In this document: positions 5,146 to 8,106 of the stretch, piece after piece
How positions within the stretch are numbered: the first letter of the stretch is position 1
Layout: each line of letters begins with the position of its first letter
Source of the DNA: an uncultured Bacilli bacterium
Lineage (GTDB): Bacteria > Bacillota_I > Bacilli_A > RF39 > UBA660
Assembly (NCBI GenBank): GCA_947584105.1
Contig: CANPWK010000049.1
Span: 1-8,106, forward strand
Reading direction: 5' to 3'
DNA: 8,106 nucleotides
Made by a program: the position numbers and the translations under genes
Notes under the pieces: model-generated
The model's input: only the letters and a program-made list of their open reading frames with translations
What the model was told of the DNA's origin: nothing
Databases searched by the model: none

Positions 5146-7266
5146 TTAATGTTTACTTGTTTGATTTAGTTGTAATACTTTTTTTTCTTGACTTTCAAAA
5201 GTTTCACTATTTAAATAAAAACCATCAGAATCAAATTTGATTTGTTTAATTTCGCCATTTTCACAATTACTAGCAATAAAATTTTCACCATCAAATATTA
5301 TTGAATCATATTCTATTGGAATACACTCATTTCCTATATTGTTTTCCATTACACCATATTTAGTTCTAGGAACATCATTACTAATTATTTTTGAAACAAT
5401 AGATCTTGTTCCATTTCCAACAATATCAATATTTTCATATTCATCCTTTAACAATATTGTAATTTTATTTCTACCACTCCAATTATCTCGAACAAACTTG
5501 TAAATGCCCATTTTTGAATTTTCTGTTGCCCTTTTAAATTTTACAAAACAACTATCAACAAAATCAAAAATTGTATAATCACCTTGAATATCAAATTCTC
5601 TTTCATCTGTTCTTTGATTTTGAGATTTCTTAATTTGTATTATATTATTCCTTAAAATAAAGAAGCAACCTAATTTTTTACTATATGTAGCCGAAATATT
5701 TTCTCCTTGTTCATCTAATAATACATTACCATTTTTATCAACAAAAGTTATTCTAGTATTATTTTCATCAATATTTTTAGATACTTTATACATACTATCT
5801 TCAAAATTTACACTGTCAGCATTAGCAACTATTAAATCTAAAGAACTATCGTAAATATCATAAAACTGGGTTTCATCAACTTTTTTTGAACATTGTAAAA
5901 TTTCTTTTAATAAAATGTTATTATATTCAAAAGGTGTATGTTTAAATTCATAAACATTCTCTTCTATTTTATAAGGTACAAAAACACTTTTTTTGTCATC
6001 AAAATTAGTAATTACAAATTTCTTATGATAACCATCGGAAATAGAAACAATTGACTTATACTCACAGTTAGTTTGTAATGCTTTTCTATTTTTATCATAA
6101 TATCCATATGAATCAATAAGAAGTCCTTTTTTTCCATCACTTGTAAAAACAAAACTTTGTCCTTCTTCAGATGAAAGAAGAGATATGTTATCATATTTGC
6201 ATTCTAATAAAATCTCAATGCTCGCTGCTGGCTTATAATTATAACTATTATCATATGGCCCTCTAACAAAACTATAACATACTTTTAATAATCCATATTT
6301 TTCATGTTTTTTTACAAGAAAAAACTTTTTTTTAGTTCTTTTCCAAATTTCACTTACACCATATAATAAGCTAATATAGTCATATTCACATGGTATTGTA
6401 AATTCTGGTTTATAAGTACAATTTCCATGGACAACTGAACCTTGAGTAGAAATATTCCAATAAGTTGAAAATCCCATTAATCCTTTTAATTCTCTTTTGT
6501 TTTTTACTTGCGATAATTTAATTAAATTTTCTGATGTATCTATACTATAATTACTATATTCACAAGGAACTAGTTCATTCCAGTCATCTTTTCCATTTCT
6601 AACTAAAATACCTCTAACTTCTTTTCGATTTTTAATTTTACCATACATAATATATTCAATAGGCCATTCTTGAAATCCAAAAGACCACGTGGCACTTTTA
6701 TCAACGAAAACATCTTTTGGATCAGGCATTATTGGTTTATATTTTGGTTTACTTATGCCTAAATTTAATTGTGTATATTTTGGATCAAAGGTTCCCAATT
6801 GAGAGTCCTTAAAAATTCCTCTTAAAACTCGATTACCTTTGTTTTTATATAATAGTACTTTACCATCTTCAATTTTAATTTCATCAGCCTTACCAAACGG
6901 ATATACCAACTTATAAGTGCCACTGCTACCTTGACGTTCTAAAATACCATATTCCATTTTATCTTCATTTTGTTTTCCAACAATAAACTTTGACCAATAT
7001 TCATTATCAAACAATGGTATATAATCTATATAATCATAAATTGGCTCAATTAAAGATTTACCATCATTTAAAAATATCCCTTTTTTGTTATTTGAATTTG
7101 ATAGAATATAATAACTTTTACTACTACTTCCAGACCAATTTTTTCGTTCAAATGTTTTTTCCTCAATATTTGAATATTTAAAAGGTAAAACAACTTCCAA
7201 TTTATCGTTTATAATTCCAAATTTTACTTCACCATCAATTAACTTACTCTTTATTTTATATTCCAT
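5146..7266 (-). CDS. WG-repeat (KWG-type) beta protein, 706 residues
   Basis: The protein is built of degenerate WG-type repeats, each a K/Y-G-[IL]-[IL]-x-turn-[IL]-P-x-x-Y-[DS]-x-[IV] unit of beta hairpins. Clear copies in the 706-residue numbering start near 15 (KFGIINDKLEVVLPFKYSNI), 61 (KKGIFLNDGKSLIEPIYDYI), 105 (EYGILERQ), 217 (VRGILVRNG...LVPCEYS), 261 (LKGLMGF...IPCEYDYI), 323 (KYGLLKV...LLECKYDNI), 379 (KKGLLID...CEYKSI), 585 (MGIYKFV...LKDEYENI) and 636 (KYGVMEN...IPIEYDSI). WG repeats form toroidal or solenoid beta structures used for binding; no catalytic motif is visible. There is no signal peptide, so it is probably cytosolic, although some family members are exported. I chose ATG at 7266: GGGAGG (7275-7280) is eight bases upstream, whereas the in-frame TTG at 7272 would leave only two. 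It is divergent from the HAD gene and is the first gene of the minus-strand block. Confidence 0.85.
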   Translation of the reverse strand: MEYKIKSKLIDGEVKFGIINDKLEVVLPFKYSNIEEKTFERKNWSGSSSKSYYILSNSNNKKGIFLNDGKSLIEPIYDYIDYIPLFDNEYWSKFIVGKQNEDKMEYGILERQGSSGTYKLVYPFGKADEIKIEDGKVLLYKNKGNRVLRGIFKDSQLGTFDPKYTQLNLGISKPKYKPIMPDPKDVFVDKSATWSFGFQEWPIEYIMYGKIKNRKEVRGILVRNGKDDWNELVPCEYSNYSIDTSENLIKLSQVKNKRELKGLMGFSTYWNISTQGSVVHGNCTYKPEFTIPCEYDYISLLYGVSEIWKRTKKKFFLVKKHEKYGLLKVCYSFVRGPYDNSYNYKPAASIEILLECKYDNISLLSSEEGQSFVFTSDGKKGLLIDSYGYYDKNRKALQTNCEYKSIVSISDGYHKKFVITNFDDKKSVFVPYKIEENVYEFKHTPFEYNNILLKEILQCSKKVDETQFYDIYDSSLDLIVANADSVNFEDSMYKVSKNIDENNTRITFVDKNGNVLLDEQGENISATYSKKLGCFFILRNNIIQIKKSQNQRTDEREFDIQGDYTIFDFVDSCFVKFKRATENSKMGIYKFVRDNWSGRNKITILLKDEYENIDIVGNGTRSIVSKIISNDVPRTKYGVMENNIGNECIPIEYDSIIFDGENFIASNCENGEIKQIKFDSDGFYLNSETFESQEKKVLQLNQTSKH

Positions 7267-7296
7267 ATACAAAACCTCCCTTTTGTTTAGTTATAT

Positions 7297-7325
7297 ATTA
7301 TACGTATTTATTAAGAAAAAGTAAA
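7297..7325 (-). promoter_or_regulatory. Promoter of the WG-repeat gene
   Basis: On the minus strand TTTACT (7325-7320; four of six consensus bases), 17 bases, then consensus TATAAT (7302-7297). Start would fall near 7290, leaving a leader of about 24 bases that includes the GGGAGG ribosome site. Confidence 0.6.
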
Positions 7326-7336
7326 CGGTTAGAACA

Positions 7337-7387
7337 ATAAAAATTAACGATTGCGATAAAAATTAACAATAGTATAAAAAAATTAAT
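7337..7387. repeat. Three direct repeats in the divergent promoter region
   Basis: ATAAAAATTAAC occurs exactly twice, at 7337-7348 and 7356-7367, and a near copy ATAAAAAAATTAAT follows at 7374-7387. Starts are 19 and 18 bases apart, close to two helical turns. They lie just upstream of the WG-repeat promoter and overlap the proposed HAD-gene promoter, so a shared operator or an AT-rich UP-type element is plausible. Confidence 0.5.
7351..7378 (+). promoter_or_regulatory. Candidate promoter of the HAD phosphatase gene
   Basis: TTGCGA (7351-7356), 16 bases, TATAAA (7373-7378). Both hexamers are imperfect (four and five of six). Start near 7385 would give a leader of about 52 bases. It overlaps the second and third direct repeats. 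AT-rich DNA offers other -10-like sites nearby, so this is only the best candidate. Confidence 0.4.
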
Positions 7388-7436
7388 TACTCGTGTTTAA
7401 TTATTCCATATTTAATTAAAAAAAGTGAGGTGCTAT

Positions 7437-7895
7437 ATGTACTTTTATGAATTAATAAAAAAATTATCAAAAAGCAAGAAAACAAGAATCTATGTTGATA
7501 TGGATGGTGTTATTGCTTCTTACGATTTTGGAAAACCTCTTGATTTTGCAAATAAAAGACCGTTAATTACAAATATTAAAACTTTAAATGAGTTATGCAA
7601 ATTGGAAAATGTTGAATTGTTTATTTTATCAGTATGTAGGCTTAATAGTCAGATAAGTGAAAAAAATTATTGGCTAGATAAATATGCTCCTTTTTTTGAT
7701 AAAGATAAAAGAATTATAATATCAAAAGAAAGTAATCCAAATTTTTCATCGAGAGAATTGAAACTAAATTATTTAAAATCTTTAAAGTCAAAAAAACAAT
7801 TAATTTTTATAGATGATGATAATGAAGTTCTAAATACAATTCATAATAATATAAAAAATATAATTTTGTATCAAGATTCAAAATTAATTGACTAA
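7437..7895 (+). CDS. HAD-superfamily phosphatase, 5'(3')-deoxyribonucleotidase-like
   Basis: This 152-residue protein carries the HAD motifs of the 5'-nucleotidase C type. Motif I is IYVDMDGVIASYD, with the nucleophile D21 and acid D23. Motif II is S65 in LFILSV. A basic residue for motif III lies in the segment 97-109, and motif IV is IDDD with D126-D128. The segment EKNYWLDKYAPF (75-86) matches the family's usual 'EK..WL.k..P' region after motif II. Expected chemistry is magnesium-dependent removal of a phosphate from a nucleotide or another small phosphoester in the cytosol; length fits a capless minimal member. The ATG at 7437 is chosen over an in-frame GTG at 7425 because that GTG overlaps the likely ribosome site GAGG (7427-7430), which lies six bases before the ATG. 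The next gene starts 13 bases after this stop, so the two form an operon and may share a nucleotide or nucleic-acid end-processing role. Confidence 0.82.
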   Translation: MYFYELIKKLSKSKKTRIYVDMDGVIASYDFGKPLDFANKRPLITNIKTLNELCKLENVELFILSVCRLNSQISEKNYWLDKYAPFFDKDKRIIISKESNPNFSSRELKLNYLKSLKSKKQLIFIDDDNEVLNTIHNNIKNIILYQDSKLID

Positions 7896-7908
7896 AGGAG
7901 AAATATAT

Positions 7909-8106
7909 ATGTTAAGTTATGAAGGGATTTTTTTTGAAGCAGATGTGGCAGAATTAATACATTCATTAGAAACAGAAAAATTGGCTAAATTTAATGATGA
8001 AATCCATTTTACATTTTAATATCATCCAAATGAAGAAGAAGTATTTGATGAATTAGTTGGTAAAAACTTTGAAGTTTTTCTTATAGGGTATGGAAACGAT
8101 GGTATG
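7909..8106 (+). pseudogene. Gene interrupted by one in-frame TAA; possible HxT phosphoesterase
   Basis: A well-formed start (AAAGGAG at 7894-7900, eight bases before ATG 7909) opens a frame that reads MLSYEGIFFEADVAELIHSL... and stops at TAA (8017-8019) after 36 codons. The same frame then runs open for 29 codons to the window end with protein-like residues (NEEEVFDELVGKNFEVFLIG, then YGNDG), so it looks like one gene with a nonsense change; a single A-to-T change in an AAA Lys codon would give it. H33-F-T35, just before the stop, resembles the first HxT motif of 2H/cyclic-phosphodiesterase-like proteins, but the second motif would lie beyond the window, so the family is tentative. Alternatives are a real 36-residue peptide or a sequencing error. 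Other genes here use TAA as a normal stop, which argues against recoding. Confidence 0.6.

Noticed and set aside
5237..7181. Open frames at 5237-5503 (+), 6012-6194 (-) and 6990-7181 (+)
   Set aside because: All lie inside the WG-repeat coding sequence in other frames, lack ribosome sites and have compositions expected of shadow frames.
7267..7272. TTG start of the WG-repeat gene at 7272
   Set aside because: It would sit two bases from GGGAGG, too close for initiation; ATG at 7266 has eight-base spacing.
7425..7436. GTG start of the HAD gene at 7425
   Set aside because: It overlaps the likely ribosome site itself; ATG at 7437 is correctly spaced.
8017..8019. TAA (or elsewhere TGA) recoded as an amino acid
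   Set aside because: TAA or TAG ends every complete gene here, and long frames use TGG for Trp, so the standard code holds; the interruption is better read as a mutation or error.

Overview
The window is strongly AT-rich chromosomal or mobile-element DNA from a low-GC Gram-positive-type bacterium (Bacilli/Firmicutes or a close relative). Shine-Dalgarno sites such as AGGAGG, GGGAGG and AAGGAG are good, sigma-A-like TATAAT boxes are present, and intrinsic hairpin-plus-T terminators are visible. All long frames read through with TGG for Trp and end in TAA or TAG. That argues for the standard code and against a Mycoplasma-type TGA=Trp code. No rRNA, tRNA, CRISPR array, transposase or integrase gene was found.

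Left block (1-2663, + strand): the tail of an unidentified gene, then one base later a small endonuclease/exonuclease/phosphatase (EEP) fold enzyme with all its main catalytic motifs. Next comes a separately promoted 574-residue all-helical protein of unknown function, built from several degenerate copies of a short helical module. About 500 bases follow without a convincing gene; they hold a strong bidirectional terminator between convergent genes.

Middle block (3164-7266, - strand), in transcription order: a 706-residue WG-repeat beta protein, a 261-residue nucleotidyltransferase of the aminoglycoside-nucleotidyltransferase-like fold, and a 270-residue protein I do not recognise. The two gaps between these three genes carry two clearly related copies of an 85-91 base intergenic element. 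In transcription order each has a C-rich/CCAGATT box, an intrinsic terminator hairpin and a promoter-like segment for the next gene. A degenerate third copy may lie downstream of the last gene. In the larger copy a good promoter sits just upstream, so the element could be transcribed as a terminator-ended RNA of about 95 nt with an unpaired C-rich stretch. This repeated terminator/promoter or small-RNA module is the most interesting signal in the window.

Right block (7437-8106, + strand), divergent from the WG-repeat gene: a small HAD-superfamily phosphatase resembling 5'(3')-deoxyribonucleotidases. Thirteen bases later comes a gene whose frame is broken by one in-frame TAA after 36 codons but stays open to the window end. 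The divergent promoter region contains direct repeats that may be an operator. Overall this looks like an accessory region of small, independently promoted modules (nuclease, nucleotidyltransferase, phosphatase, repeat proteins). The enzyme classes are visible, but the biological roles are inference.
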